Positions 1-8,384 of a stretch of 64,000 bases of DNA are shown here, piece after piece. The notes below the pieces were generated by a model that did no database searches, was not told the DNA's origin, and saw only the letters and a list, made by a program, of their open reading frames with translations. Source of the stretch: Nocardioides sp. 1609 (lineage in GTDB: Bacteria; Actinomycetota; Actinomycetes; Propionibacteriales; Nocardioidaceae); contig NZ_SPUJ01000004.1 in the NCBI RefSeq assembly GCF_004522105.1, positions 248,001 to 312,000 on the forward strand, given 5' to 3'. Every line of letters begins with the position of its first letter. The stretch's first letter is position 1. Position numbers and translations under genes: made by a program.

Positions 1-412
1 CGACCGCGGACGGCTCGGCCGGCTCGAGCGAGACCGACAGGGTCGTGCGCGGGTTGACGAGGAGGGTCGTCTCGGCGAGACCGGGTCGGCTGCCGTCGGT
101 GAGACCGGTCGCGGGGTCGAGCGCCTGGACGGTGACGACGAGCGGGTACGACGCGGGCAGCGTGCCCTGCGGCGGGTGCAGGGCGACGGTGAGCTCCTGC
201 GACGCCCCGGGACCGAGCGTCGTGGTGCGCTGCGGCGGGCCGACGACCCAGCCGGGGTCGACGCCGAGCGGGGTGACGGTCAGGACGCGCGGGGAGGCGG
301 CGGTGTTGGTCACCGTCACCGGCACCGCGAGCTCGACGCCGGCCGCCGTCCGGAGCACCGGTGCGGTGGTGACGCCCGGCGGGAGCGGGGCGTGGGGGAC
401 GTGGTCAGCCAT
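1..412 (-). CDS. Ig-like domain protein of the CIS locus (partial, 3' end beyond window)
   Basis: Reading leftward from an ATG at 412-410, 137 codons stay open to the window edge. The product begins MADHVPHAPLPPGV and carries a beta-rich Ig-like/NEW3-type module (VPVTVTNTAASPRVL, then a Gly-rich turn and PPQGTLPASYPLVVTV), matching the N-terminal module of the next two genes. Its start overlaps the stop of the 919-aa gene by 8 bp, so the three are translationally coupled. No membrane segment is seen in the visible part. By analogy with the two complete paralogues it may continue into a membrane segment and further beta-sandwich repeats, but this is inference. Confidence 0.75.
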   Translation of the reverse strand, partial: MADHVPHAPLPPGVTTAPVLRTAAGVELAVPVTVTNTAASPRVLTVTPLGVDPGWVVGPPQRTTTLGPGASQELTVALHPPQGTLPASYPLVVTVQALDPATGLTDGSRPGLAETTLLVNPRTTLSVSLEPAEPSAV

Positions 413-3164
413 CGGAACGCACCTGGAAGTCCTTGGTCTGGGGCTCGCTGCGGTTGACCTCGGCCCGAGCGGTCGCCAGGGGCGCGCCTCCGCTGGTGCG
501 TCGGACCTGGATCACGTAGGTCTGCGGAGCATCGATGTCGAGGAACTCGTAGTAGGCGCACATGTTCTCGGGACACCCCCGGCCGCGGAGCTCCTTCATC
601 ACCACGGTGGTGGTGAGGTAGGTCTGGCTGGGGTACTCGGAGGAGCGGTAGAGCTCGACGACCCACCCGGCGCGGGCGTTGGTGATCACGCCGCTCAGCG
701 ACGCCGGCGGATCGAGCCTGAGGTTGCGCTCGTACTCCTGGCCGGCCTCGACGGTGAGGGTCTCCGTCGTGGGGGTGACGCCGCTGCGGCTGGTCTGCAG
801 CGTGTAGGTGCCCGGGGGCACGGCGTCGAAGCGGTAGTCGCCGGCCGAGGCGGCCGGGACCGAGGCCGCGACCACGCTGTAGGTCGCGGTGTTGGAGATC
901 AGCTGGACGACGGTCTCGCCGGCCGGCTGGGCCGCGACCCCGCGCGTCGGCGACTGGGTCACCTTGCCGAAGACGACGGCGGTCGAGGCCTGCAGGCGCA
1001 CGGTGATGACGCCGTTGACGACGGCGCTGTTCTCGGCGTCGGCGGAGACGTTGCCCTCGCCGTCGAGCGCGACGGCGACCGTCTGCGACTCGAGGTCGGC
1101 GCGCGAGAAGGTGATCGTGTAGTCGCCGGGCAGGGGGAGGCCGGAGGCCTTCCAGTTGGTGCCGGGGCTGGTCGGGCAGGCCGGCCCGGCCGAGTCGTCG
1201 GACTGGGTGGCGGTCTGCACCGTCTGGCTGCCGTCGGTGACGGTGACGGTGACGTCGGGCGCGGGCAGGTCGTCGAGGACCGAGATCACCTTGCCGCAGA
1301 GCTCGCCGGAGGACTTGTCGAGGTTGACCGCGACGCCGGTGAGGCGCTGACCCTCGCCGAGCGCGACGGTCAGGGTCTGGGAGGCGTAGCCGTCCTGGCT
1401 CACGACGAGGGTGAACGCGGCCGGGGTCGGCAGGCCGCGCAGGGTGAAGTCGCCGCCGTCGGTGCCGGTCTGCGACGTCGTGGTCACCGACGTCTGCCCG
1501 ACGGTGGCCGTGATCGTGGCGCCCTCGACCTTCTGGGTCGCGGACGTGACGGTGCCGCTGATGACGCCGTCGCCCTGGCGCAGCGTGATCTCGACGTCCT
1601 CGCGCTCCTCGCCGGCGCTGACGTCGATGCGCTGGGTGGAGGTGGCGTACCCCTCCTTCTCCACGACCAGGTCGTAGGTCTGCGGCGAGGGGACGTCGGT
1701 GAGCGAGAACGTGCCGTCGTCGCCGATCGGCACCGAGGTCACCGTCGCGCCCTCGGAGGCGACGTCGACCGACGGGTTGTCGACGCCGTCGGCCGGGATG
1801 GGCGCGTTGGCGCCCGCCCCGGCGCCGGTCGCGTCGAGCGGCGCCTTGAGGGTGAGCGTGGCGTTCGAGACGTCGGCGCCGACGACCGTGCCGCTGATCG
1901 AGGCCGGGACGCCGCCGAGGTCGACGTCCAGCGAGAGCTGCTGGCCGCCGGACTCGACGGTCACGGTCTGGCCGTCGGCGGCGTCGAGCGCCGTCGGATA
2001 CCAGAGCTGCACGAAGCCGGCGCCGCGGAAGGAGAACTTGTAGTCACCGGCGGGGAGGTCGGCGACCTTCCAGGCGCCGTTGCGGTCGGTGGCGATGGTG
2101 CCGCGCGCGGTCTCGGTGTCGTCGGCGGAGAAGACACTGACCTCGACGCCCTCGACCGGCTTGCTCGACGTGAGCAGCCGCACGGTGCCGCCGACCTGGG
2201 CGGACCCGCTGGTCGCGCTCGCGTCACCCGCGGCGGCGATCGCCAGGGCGAGGTCGCGGTCCTCGGCGGAGCGCCCGACCAGCTGGCCGAGCGAGAGGGT
2301 GATGACGATGGCGAACACGGTGACCGCGACGAGCAGCCCGACCAGGGACAGGCCGCCGCGCGAGATGGTCGCGCGCTGCACGAACGTCGCCTGCGCCTGC
2401 GCGGGCACGTCCTCGCCGACCTGGGGCGGGCGCCTGCGCCGCAGCTTCGGGCCGAGCTTCTGGGCCGCGCCGGGCTGGGGCGCGGGCTCCTGGGCGGCGC
2501 CGTCGGCGGCGGCGGCGGGGACGGCGGCGGGGACGGCGACCGGCTCCTCCTGGGCGCGGGCCAGCGCCGCGCTCTGGGCCTCGTCGAGCATCCGCAGCTC
2601 GAGCGGACGGATCACGGGGCTGCCGGTGAGCGGACGACGGCTGCGCGCGCGCAGGTCGATCATCGTGTTCTCGCCCGGCGCGAGGTCGACCGCCTCCGGG
2701 CTGAACTCGAACCGGACGCGGCCCTCGGGGTCCTGGCCGTGCATCCGGCCGCTGACGCGGGTGTTGCCCTCGTTGGCGACCAGGATGCTGAGCTTGGCGG
2801 TGCGACCGGCCGAGACGACCACCGGGTCGGCGGTGACGGTGACCGAGGGGGCCTCGGGCACCGACAGGACGACGTCCTCGACGATGCTGGCGAACGGCGG
2901 CGTGACCTCGCGGACCTGCACGGCGACCCGGCGGTCGCCGGCGGTCATGCCGGGCGGGACCTCGAGCGTGACGATCACCGTGCGGGTCTCGTCGGGGAAC
3001 AGCGTGATCTCGGCGTCGTCGAGGCCGACCCACGACGGGTCGGCGCCGAGCACCCGGAGCGTGTAGCCGCCGATGACGTCGCCGGTGTTGCTCAGGGTGA
3101 CGACGATCGGCTGGGGGATGCCCGCGATGACGTCGAACTGGCGAGGGGAGACGTCGACGTGCAC
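405..3164 (-). CDS. Membrane-anchored Ig-like / carboxypeptidase-regulatory-repeat protein (919 aa)
   Basis: Residues 1-100 and 105-195 form two Ig-like modules. A Pro/Ala/Arg-rich linker (200-268, with KLRRRR) follows, then one membrane helix at about 270-293, then a long chain of carboxypeptidase-D-regulatory / CNA-B-like beta-sandwich repeats (motifs GTV..., GAWKVADLPAGDYKFSF, DFTLRGLPTPAAFTLVV, YRFDAVPPGTYTL). The basic stretch just before the helix predicts, by the positive-inside rule, a cytoplasmic N-terminus and an outside C-terminus. No signal peptide or enzyme active site was seen. It lies between two paralogues (1 bp and 8 bp from them). Similar multi-repeat proteins occur near Streptomyces CIS genes as far as I recall; an anchoring role is inference. 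Confidence 0.85.
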   Translation of the reverse strand: MHVDVSPRQFDVIAGIPQPIVVTLSNTGDVIGGYTLRVLGADPSWVGLDDAEITLFPDETRTVIVTLEVPPGMTAGDRRVAVQVREVTPPFASIVEDVVLSVPEAPSVTVTADPVVVSAGRTAKLSILVANEGNTRVSGRMHGQDPEGRVRFEFSPEAVDLAPGENTMIDLRARSRRPLTGSPVIRPLELRMLDEAQSAALARAQEEPVAVPAAVPAAAADGAAQEPAPQPGAAQKLGPKLRRRRPPQVGEDVPAQAQATFVQRATISRGGLSLVGLLVAVTVFAIVITLSLGQLVGRSAEDRDLALAIAAAGDASATSGSAQVGGTVRLLTSSKPVEGVEVSVFSADDTETARGTIATDRNGAWKVADLPAGDYKFSFRGAGFVQLWYPTALDAADGQTVTVESGGQQLSLDVDLGGVPASISGTVVGADVSNATLTLKAPLDATGAGAGANAPIPADGVDNPSVDVASEGATVTSVPIGDDGTFSLTDVPSPQTYDLVVEKEGYATSTQRIDVSAGEEREDVEITLRQGDGVISGTVTSATQKVEGATITATVGQTSVTTTSQTGTDGGDFTLRGLPTPAAFTLVVSQDGYASQTLTVALGEGQRLTGVAVNLDKSSGELCGKVISVLDDLPAPDVTVTVTDGSQTVQTATQSDDSAGPACPTSPGTNWKASGLPLPGDYTITFSRADLESQTVAVALDGEGNVSADAENSAVVNGVITVRLQASTAVVFGKVTQSPTRGVAAQPAGETVVQLISNTATYSVVAASVPAASAGDYRFDAVPPGTYTLQTSRSGVTPTTETLTVEAGQEYERNLRLDPPASLSGVITNARAGWVVELYRSSEYPSQTYLTTTVVMKELRGRGCPENMCAYYEFLDIDAPQTYVIQVRRTSGGAPLATARAEVNRSEPQTKDFQVRSDG

Positions 3165-3165
3165 C

Positions 3166-5454
3166 TCAGCCGCCGCCCGAGCCGAGGGCGAGGTCCTGGA
3201 ACGACGTCAGCCCCTCCATCACCACGACCATCGCGGTCTGCTGGCGCAGGCCCTCGGCGGTGACGGTCACGCTGTAGGTGCCCGAGGGGAGTCCCTCGAC
3301 CCGGTACCCGCCGTTGCCGTCGATGCTCCCGGTGCCGCCGCTGGTCGCGGTCCACGTGGTGAGGCCGTTGGTGATGGTGACCTGCGCGCCGACGTAGGGG
3401 TTGTCGGTGGCGCCGTAGACCTGGCCGGCGATGCCGCCGAGCTTGTTGTTCAGCTGCACCTCCACCTCGGGCGGCGGGCTGACGCCGTCGAGCGAGACCG
3501 GGACGCTGCGCGGGGCGTAGCCCTCGAGGGTGAAGGTGAGCGTGTAGTCGCCGGGGGCGGCCAGGCCGCTGAGGCTGAACCGGCCGACGTCGCCGGAGGT
3601 CAGCGTGGTCGTCGTGGGGGTCGTGGTGCCGTCCTCGGTGGCGGCGACGCCGCCCACCGTGACGGTCGCGCCGCCGAGGCCGTTGCCGTCGGGGCCGCGC
3701 AGGTAGCCGGTGACGCTCGTCGTGCCGGCCTCGACCTGCACCACCAGGCCGTCCTCGCTGGCGCCGGCGTCCAGGTCGACGATGGTGGTGTCGGTGCCGT
3801 AGGTCTCGGAGGTGAAGGTCAGCACGTAGGTCGCCGGGGTGGGGAGGTGCTCGAGGGTGAACGAGCCGACCGCCCCGACGGTCGGGGTGACGACCGCGAC
3901 GGTCTCGCCGTCGACGGTGGTGGTGACGGTGACGCCGCCGGCCGGCGTCCCGTCGGGCAGCTCGACGCGGCCGGTGATCCGGCCCTCGGCGGAGGCCGGG
4001 ACGACGCTCGGCTGCAGCCGCTGCTCGCCGCCCGCGACGGAGGTGGTCAACGTCTTCACCTCGTAGCCCTCGGTGGTGAAGCTGAGCTCGTAGCGCGACG
4101 GCGCGAGGAGGCCGAGCAGCCGGTAGGTGCCCCGGCCGTCGGTGGTGGTGCGCACCGTCGGGGCGTCGGGGATGTCGAGGGAGCGGGCCACGACGGTCGT
4201 CGGCAGCGTCGTCAGCGAGGCGCCCTGGTCGACGACGCCGGTGATCGAGGCGTCCAGGCCGGTGACGACGACGTTCTGCAGGCCCTCGGCCTCGCCCTGC
4301 GCGGGCACCGGGACGGCGGTGGCGCGGCCCCTGGCGACCGGGCCGCGGTCGCCCCACCAGGTCGGCTCGTAGCCCTGGGCGACGAACTGGAGCTTGTAGC
4401 TGGTGGGGAAGAGCCCGACCAGGCGGTAGCTCCCGTCGGCCTGCGTCGCGGCCGAGCTGACCAGCACCGGGCCGTCGCGGCCGTCGCGCCAGGCCTTGAC
4501 CAGGATCCGGGGGACCGGCTGCAGGTTGCTCGCGGCCGTGACGACGCCCTGGATGGTGCCGCCGATCTCGGGGTCCACCAGGCCGTCGTCCTTGTCGAGC
4601 GCACCCTCGGGGGCCGTGGCGGCGACGTTCTCGACGCGGTCGGCCGGGTAGAACGACGTCGCGACCTTCTTGGTGACCGGGTCGCCGCCGAGGACCTGCG
4701 CGAGGCCGAGCACGAAGATGGCCGCCCACACGGCGATGATCCCCATCAGGATCAGCGCCGTGAGCAGGCCGCGGCTCAGCGTCGGGCGCTGCTTGAGGAC
4801 GACGCGCGTGTCGGCGACGAGGTCGGGGTCCTGCTCGGTCTCCTCCATCGCGGCGATCGAGTGCGCCCGGCTGGCGGTGAGGTTGATCGCGGCGGTGCGG
4901 TCGATCTCGGCGCCGGTGATCATCCGCGGGCCCTTGACGACCAGGATGACCGGGGTGCGGGTGCCGGGATCGACGGTGAACCGCTCCGAGCTGAACCGTG
5001 CGGTGCTGCGGCCGTCCTCGAGGGAGGAGGCGAGGGTGACGTCGAGCGCGGTGTTGCCGGTGTTCTCGACGTCGAGCAGGAAGCGGCCGGAGCGCCGGGC
5101 CCGGATCAGCTGCGGCGTGCGGTGCAGGCGCAGCGCGGGGTGGGCGGCCACGGACAGGTCGAGGTCGAGGTGCTGGGTCGGGGCGCCGCTGCCGTGGGAG
5201 ACGACCTCGACGGTGACCGGGTGGCTGCCCGCGGTCAGCGACCGCGGGACGTCGACGTGCATGACGAGCCGGCCCTCGGCGCCGGGGAAGAGCGGCAGCA
5301 GCTGCGGCTCGATCCGGGTCTCGGCGTCCGGGAGGCCGATGAGGCGGGCGGTGACGCCGTCGATGAGGTCGCTGGTGTTGACCACGTCGACGGGGATCTC
5401 GAGGGTCGTGCCGGGGTCGGCCTGCAGGACGAGGTGCTCGGTCGCCAGTCTCAT
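3166..5454 (-). CDS. Membrane-anchored Ig-like / carboxypeptidase-regulatory-repeat protein (762 aa)
   Basis: Paralogue of the 919-aa protein with the same plan. Two N-terminal Ig-like modules (about 1-100 and 105-195) precede a membrane helix at about 229-252 (LLTALILMGIIAVWAAIFVL), itself preceded by basic residues (KQRPTLSRG). Four to five carboxypeptidase-regulatory-type repeats follow (YRLVGLFPTSYKLQF, YRLLGLLAPSRYELSF, FTLEHLPTPATYVLTF, FSLSGLAAPGDYTLTF, YRVEGLPSGTYSVTV). It is the first gene of the minus-strand set; its stop is 1 bp before the start of the next gene. The ATG at 5454 is the only sensible start. Function unknown; predicted surface-exposed C-terminal repeats and cytoplasmic N-terminal Ig domains. 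Confidence 0.85.
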   Translation of the reverse strand: MRLATEHLVLQADPGTTLEIPVDVVNTSDLIDGVTARLIGLPDAETRIEPQLLPLFPGAEGRLVMHVDVPRSLTAGSHPVTVEVVSHGSGAPTQHLDLDLSVAAHPALRLHRTPQLIRARRSGRFLLDVENTGNTALDVTLASSLEDGRSTARFSSERFTVDPGTRTPVILVVKGPRMITGAEIDRTAAINLTASRAHSIAAMEETEQDPDLVADTRVVLKQRPTLSRGLLTALILMGIIAVWAAIFVLGLAQVLGGDPVTKKVATSFYPADRVENVAATAPEGALDKDDGLVDPEIGGTIQGVVTAASNLQPVPRILVKAWRDGRDGPVLVSSAATQADGSYRLVGLFPTSYKLQFVAQGYEPTWWGDRGPVARGRATAVPVPAQGEAEGLQNVVVTGLDASITGVVDQGASLTTLPTTVVARSLDIPDAPTVRTTTDGRGTYRLLGLLAPSRYELSFTTEGYEVKTLTTSVAGGEQRLQPSVVPASAEGRITGRVELPDGTPAGGVTVTTTVDGETVAVVTPTVGAVGSFTLEHLPTPATYVLTFTSETYGTDTTIVDLDAGASEDGLVVQVEAGTTSVTGYLRGPDGNGLGGATVTVGGVAATEDGTTTPTTTTLTSGDVGRFSLSGLAAPGDYTLTFTLEGYAPRSVPVSLDGVSPPPEVEVQLNNKLGGIAGQVYGATDNPYVGAQVTITNGLTTWTATSGGTGSIDGNGGYRVEGLPSGTYSVTVTAEGLRQQTAMVVVMEGLTSFQDLALGSGGG

Positions 5455-5670
5455 CGGGCGTCCCCCGCGGGCATGCGGAGGTGCCGCGCGTGGGGGGCGG
5501 GGACGGAGCCGAGCACGGATACCTGCCGAGGGCCTAGGACGAGGGGGGCAACACCAGGCACAGTAGGAGCAGGGAGCAGCGCCGCGAGGCGGAATGAGGA
5601 AAGTTTTCCCCGCCCACGACGCGGTGCTCCCGTCCGGGGCGACGGCGACGACCCGACGGGTCGGACCGTC
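5455..5670. other. Intergenic region, presumed promoter of the minus-strand Ig-protein genes
   Basis: These 216 bp separate the DUF4255 gene from the three-gene Ig-like set, both on the minus strand. The stretch at 5594-5625 (GAGGAAAGTTTTCCCC) is less GC-rich than its surroundings. A perfect short palindrome, CGACCCG-A-CGGGTCG, lies at 5649-5663 just past the DUF4255 stop, but its 1-nt centre makes it a poor hairpin. No convincing -35/-10 pair was found. Confidence 0.3.
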
Positions 5671-6231
5671 TCAGATCTGCTTCGGAGCGGCCAGCACCGA
5701 CACGCGCTCGACCGCGGCGGCCTGGTCCTCCCAGTCCCAGGTGTCGGCGGCGACGGTGGCGCGGATGACCGCACAGGCCTTGAGCTGTCCGCTCACGCCC
5801 TGCCAGATCTCCCGCGGCCGCATCGTGGGGTCGCTGCCGAAGCCGAGGGTGACGCTCGAGTTGAGGTTGGCGTGCGTCAGGTCGGGCGGGAGGACCGGCA
5901 CGCCGGCGAACAGGCTGACGACGTCGCTGAGCAGCTGGTGCTCGTCGCGGGGGCTGCCGGCCCAGGCGCTGACGAGGTAGTCGAGGTCGACCATCGGCAG
6001 GGGAGCGCGGCGCTCGGCGCGGCCCGACGCGTCGACCCGCGCCTGCACGGTCCGGGTGGGCTGGTTGCTGCGGTCGAGGCCGTAGAGGAAGAGGTTCACC
6101 GTGAGTCGCGAGAGCTGGGCGGCCCAGGTGGAGGTGGGCGTCTCGAAGCTGACGTCGCCGACGTCCTCGGGGAGCGGGAGGCGACGACGGACCAGCTGCT
6201 CGAGGCCCTCGTCGACGTACCTGATGAACAC
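5671..6231 (-). CDS. DUF4255 (Pvc16/Afp16-like) CIS protein
   Basis: A 186-aa protein starting VFIRYVDEGLEQLVRRRLPL and containing the DUF4255 pattern: an N-terminal helix, VSFETPTSTWAAQL, LTVNLFLYGL, then DLDYLVSAWAGSPRDEHQLLSD and a C-terminal beta half. I chose the GTG at 6231 because AGGAGA lies 7 nt upstream; the frame stays open further upstream but with no comparable ribosome site. In phage-tail-like particles this family caps or terminates the sheath/tube (Afp16/Pvc16 role). It is divergent from the lipoprotein gene at 6371. Family assignment is firm; the terminator role is by analogy. Confidence 0.85.
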   Translation of the reverse strand: MFIRYVDEGLEQLVRRRLPLPEDVGDVSFETPTSTWAAQLSRLTVNLFLYGLDRSNQPTRTVQARVDASGRAERRAPLPMVDLDYLVSAWAGSPRDEHQLLSDVVSLFAGVPVLPPDLTHANLNSSVTLGFGSDPTMRPREIWQGVSGQLKACAVIRATVAADTWDWEDQAAAVERVSVLAAPKQI

Positions 6232-6370
6232 GTGCGCTCTCCTCGGGTGGGGGGTCGGAGCCAATGTAGGGGCGGCGACGGGGTGCGTGCGGGCAATCTC
6301 CGCATTCACCCGCGGCGGGCGTCCGGCCGCGACTAGATTGCCCGGGCCGGGTCGTCGAGAGCGAGAGGTC

Positions 6371-6865
6371 GTGACCGGGAACGTGAACGCTCCCCACACC
6401 CGCCGAGCCGCGCGCCTGGTCGTGCTGGTGTGCCTCGCGGTGCTGGCGCTCGCCGGCTGCAGCGGTGACGACGACGGCGACGAGAACCCGGTCCTCGACC
6501 TCGAGGTCGGGGACTGCGTGAACGCCCCCGAGGAGATCAAGGCGCAGGTCAGCGACATCGCCACCGTGCCGTGCGACGAGCCGCACGACCAGGAGGCCTA
6601 CGCGGTCGCCGACTACGAGCCCGCCGACCAGGACGTCGACGGCGACGTCTTCCCGGGCGACGACGCCCTCACGGCGTTCGCCGACGGCCGCTGCGCCGAG
6701 GAGTTCAAGGGCTACGTCGGCGTCGACTACCTCGACTCCCAGCTCTACTTCACCTACCTCTACCCGTCCCCGCGCTCCTGGCAGTCCGGCGACCGCGCCG
6801 TCGTCTGCCTGGTGCTCGAGTCCGGCCGCCAGCTCGACAAGTCCGTCAAGGGCACCAAGCTCTGA
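6371..6865 (+). CDS. Septum-formation-domain lipoprotein in the CIS locus
   Basis: A 164-aa product from GTG 6371 with GAGAGG just upstream. A basic N-terminus and hydrophobic stretch end in the lipobox LALAGC, followed by an acidic linker (SGDDDGDENP). The mature part has the Septum_form pattern: VGDCVNAP, VPCDEPHDQEAYAV, a second Cys pair (GRCAEEF, AVVCLV) and SPRSWQSGDR. The domain is common in actinobacterial exported proteins and its biochemical role is unclear. The stop is 22 bp before the PAAR-like gene, which has its own AGGAG, so the two are probably one transcript. It may be a surface partner of the CIS or just a neighbour. Confidence 0.8.
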   Translation: MTGNVNAPHTRRAARLVVLVCLAVLALAGCSGDDDGDENPVLDLEVGDCVNAPEEIKAQVSDIATVPCDEPHDQEAYAVADYEPADQDVDGDVFPGDDALTAFADGRCAEEFKGYVGVDYLDSQLYFTYLYPSPRSWQSGDRAVVCLVLESGRQLDKSVKGTKL

Positions 6866-6887
6866 CCGATCTGACCAGGAGACAGCC

Positions 6888-7280
6888 ATGGGCAACCCCG
6901 CAGCGGTGACCGGCGCGATGCTGGCCTGCACGTTCGGCGTCGCGCCGTCGACCCTGAACACGCTCCCCGCCAAGCTGGTGATGGTCGAGGGCCGCCCGGT
7001 CGCCACCATCCCCGACATCGCGCCGGGGATGAACATCGCGCCGTTCGGGATGTGCACGAGCCTCGCCAACCCGACGGTGGCCGGCGCCACCGCTGCCGCG
7101 CTCGGCGTGCTCACCCCCATGCCCTGCGTCCCGGTCGTCCCGGGGCCCTGGACCCCCGGCGCCCCGAAGACCCTCATCGGCGGCGTGCCCGCCCTGACGG
7201 CCGGCTCGATGTGCAACTGCGCCTGGGGCGGCGTCATCAGCATGACGATGTCCGGCGCCGTCCGCACGACGATGGCCTGA
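6888..7280 (+). CDS. DUF4280 PAAR-like spike-tip protein
   Basis: A 130-aa protein of the DUF4280 PAAR-like family. It opens MGNPAAVTGAMLACTFG, with a central IAPFGMCTSLANP and late TPGAPKTLIGGVPALTAGSMCNCAWGG. The conserved cysteines (MLAC, FGMC, MPC, MCNC) and repeated Gly/Pro turns are those expected of the conical metal-binding cap that sits on a VgrG spike. An AGGAGACAG ribosome site precedes the ATG by 5 nt. It is separated from the spike operon (17.5 kb) by the repeat array and the IS630-derived gene, which is unusual because PAAR genes are normally next to the spike gene. Confidence 0.88.
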   Translation: MGNPAAVTGAMLACTFGVAPSTLNTLPAKLVMVEGRPVATIPDIAPGMNIAPFGMCTSLANPTVAGATAAALGVLTPMPCVPVVPGPWTPGAPKTLIGGVPALTAGSMCNCAWGGVISMTMSGAVRTTMA

Positions 7281-7304
7281 CGCTCGCCCGATCGATCCGC
7301 CCCC

Positions 7305-8363
7305 GGTGGTCGTCCGCCCCCGGTGGTCGATCCGCCTCCGGTGGTCGAGCCGCCTCCGCTGGTCGAGCCGCGGGGACGGAGTCACCGCGAGTCGAGACCT
7401 GGTGACGGGGTGGGGGTGGTCTCGACTCGGCTCGCTGGCGCTCGCCGGCTCGACCAGCGGTGTCGTCCGGTGGTCGAGCCGCGGGGACGGAGTCACCGCG
7501 AGTCGAGACCTCGCGGGTGGGATGCGGTGGTCTCGACTCGGCTCGCTGACGCTCACCGGCTCGACCAGCGGGGGTTGTCGGTGGTCGAGCCGCGGGGACG
7601 GAGTCACCGCGAGTCGAGACCTCGCGGGATAGGTGGGCTCGACTCGGCTCGCTGGCGCTCGCCGGCTCGACCAGCGGTTGCCGGTGGTCGAGCCGTGGGG
7701 ACGGAGTCACCGCGAGTCGAGACCCTGGTGGGCTGGTCGGTGGTCTCGACTCGGCTCGCTGGCGCTCGCTGGCGCTCGCTGGCGCTCGCCGGCTCGGCCA
7801 GCGGTGTCGTCCGGTGGTCGAGCCGCGGGGGCGAAGTCACCGCGAGTCGAGACCCTGGTGGGCTGGTCGGTGGTCTCGACTCGGCTCGCTGACGCTCGCC
7901 GGCTCGACCAGCGGTTGCCGCCTCCGGTGGTCGAGCCGCGGGGACGGGGTCACCGCGAGTCGAGACCTGTTGGCAGTTGTGGGGGTCTCGACTCGGCTCG
8001 CTGGCGCTCGCCGGCTCGACCAGCGGGGGGTGCCGGTGGTCGAGCCGCGGGGACGGAGTCACCGCGAGTCGAGACCTGGTGACGCTGACGTGGTCTCGAC
8101 TCGGCTCGCTGGCGCTCGCCGGCTCGACCAACGGTGTGGCGGGTTCCGGTGGTCGAGCCGCGGGGACGAAGTCACCGCGAGTCGAGACCCTGGTGGGCTG
8201 GTCGGTGGTCTCGACTCGGCTCGCTGACGCTCGCCGGCTCGACCAGCGGTTGCCGGTGGTCGAGCCGCGGTAACGGGGTGCGGTGGTCTCGACTCGGCTC
8301 GCTGGCGCTCGCCGGCTCGACCAGCGGGGGCGCTCGACCAGCGGGGGGGGGCTCGACCACCGG
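7305..8363. repeat. Array of about nine paired ~110-bp GGTCTCGACTCG repeats
   Basis: About nine alternating copies of two related ~42-bp elements. Element A (inverted here) has core CGGGGACGGAGTCACCGCG. Element B has core GCTCGCTGGCGCTCGCCGG. Both share outer arms GGTCTCGACTC and GGCTCGACCA, so each A-B pair is a large fold-back. Copies begin near 7363, 7418, 7472, 7526, 7582, 7637 and so on; the ninth A copy (about 8258) is truncated, and the B copy near 7745 has an expanded GCTCGCTGGC run. Spacers are 10-25 bp and differ. Any reading frames across it are by-products of stop-free GC-rich repeats. The 1.1 kb between PAAR-like and HTH genes holds nothing else. Confidence 0.9.
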
Positions 8364-8384
8364 GGCGCGACGAGGAGGCGCGGC

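Noticed and set aside
45-3263. A 1072-codon plus-strand frame opposite the Ig-like genes, and similar very long antisense frames (for example minus strand 27142-31614)
   Set aside because: They are antisense shadows of well-supported genes in very GC-rich DNA, with composition dominated by Arg, Gly, Ala and Asp and no domain pattern.
5649-5663. Terminator hairpin after the DUF4255 gene
   Set aside because: The palindrome has a 1-nt centre, too tight for a stable hairpin.
7305-8363. Possible CRISPR array
   Set aside because: Two element types alternate in opposite orientation, spacers are short and irregular, repeats are imperfect, and no cas genes are near.
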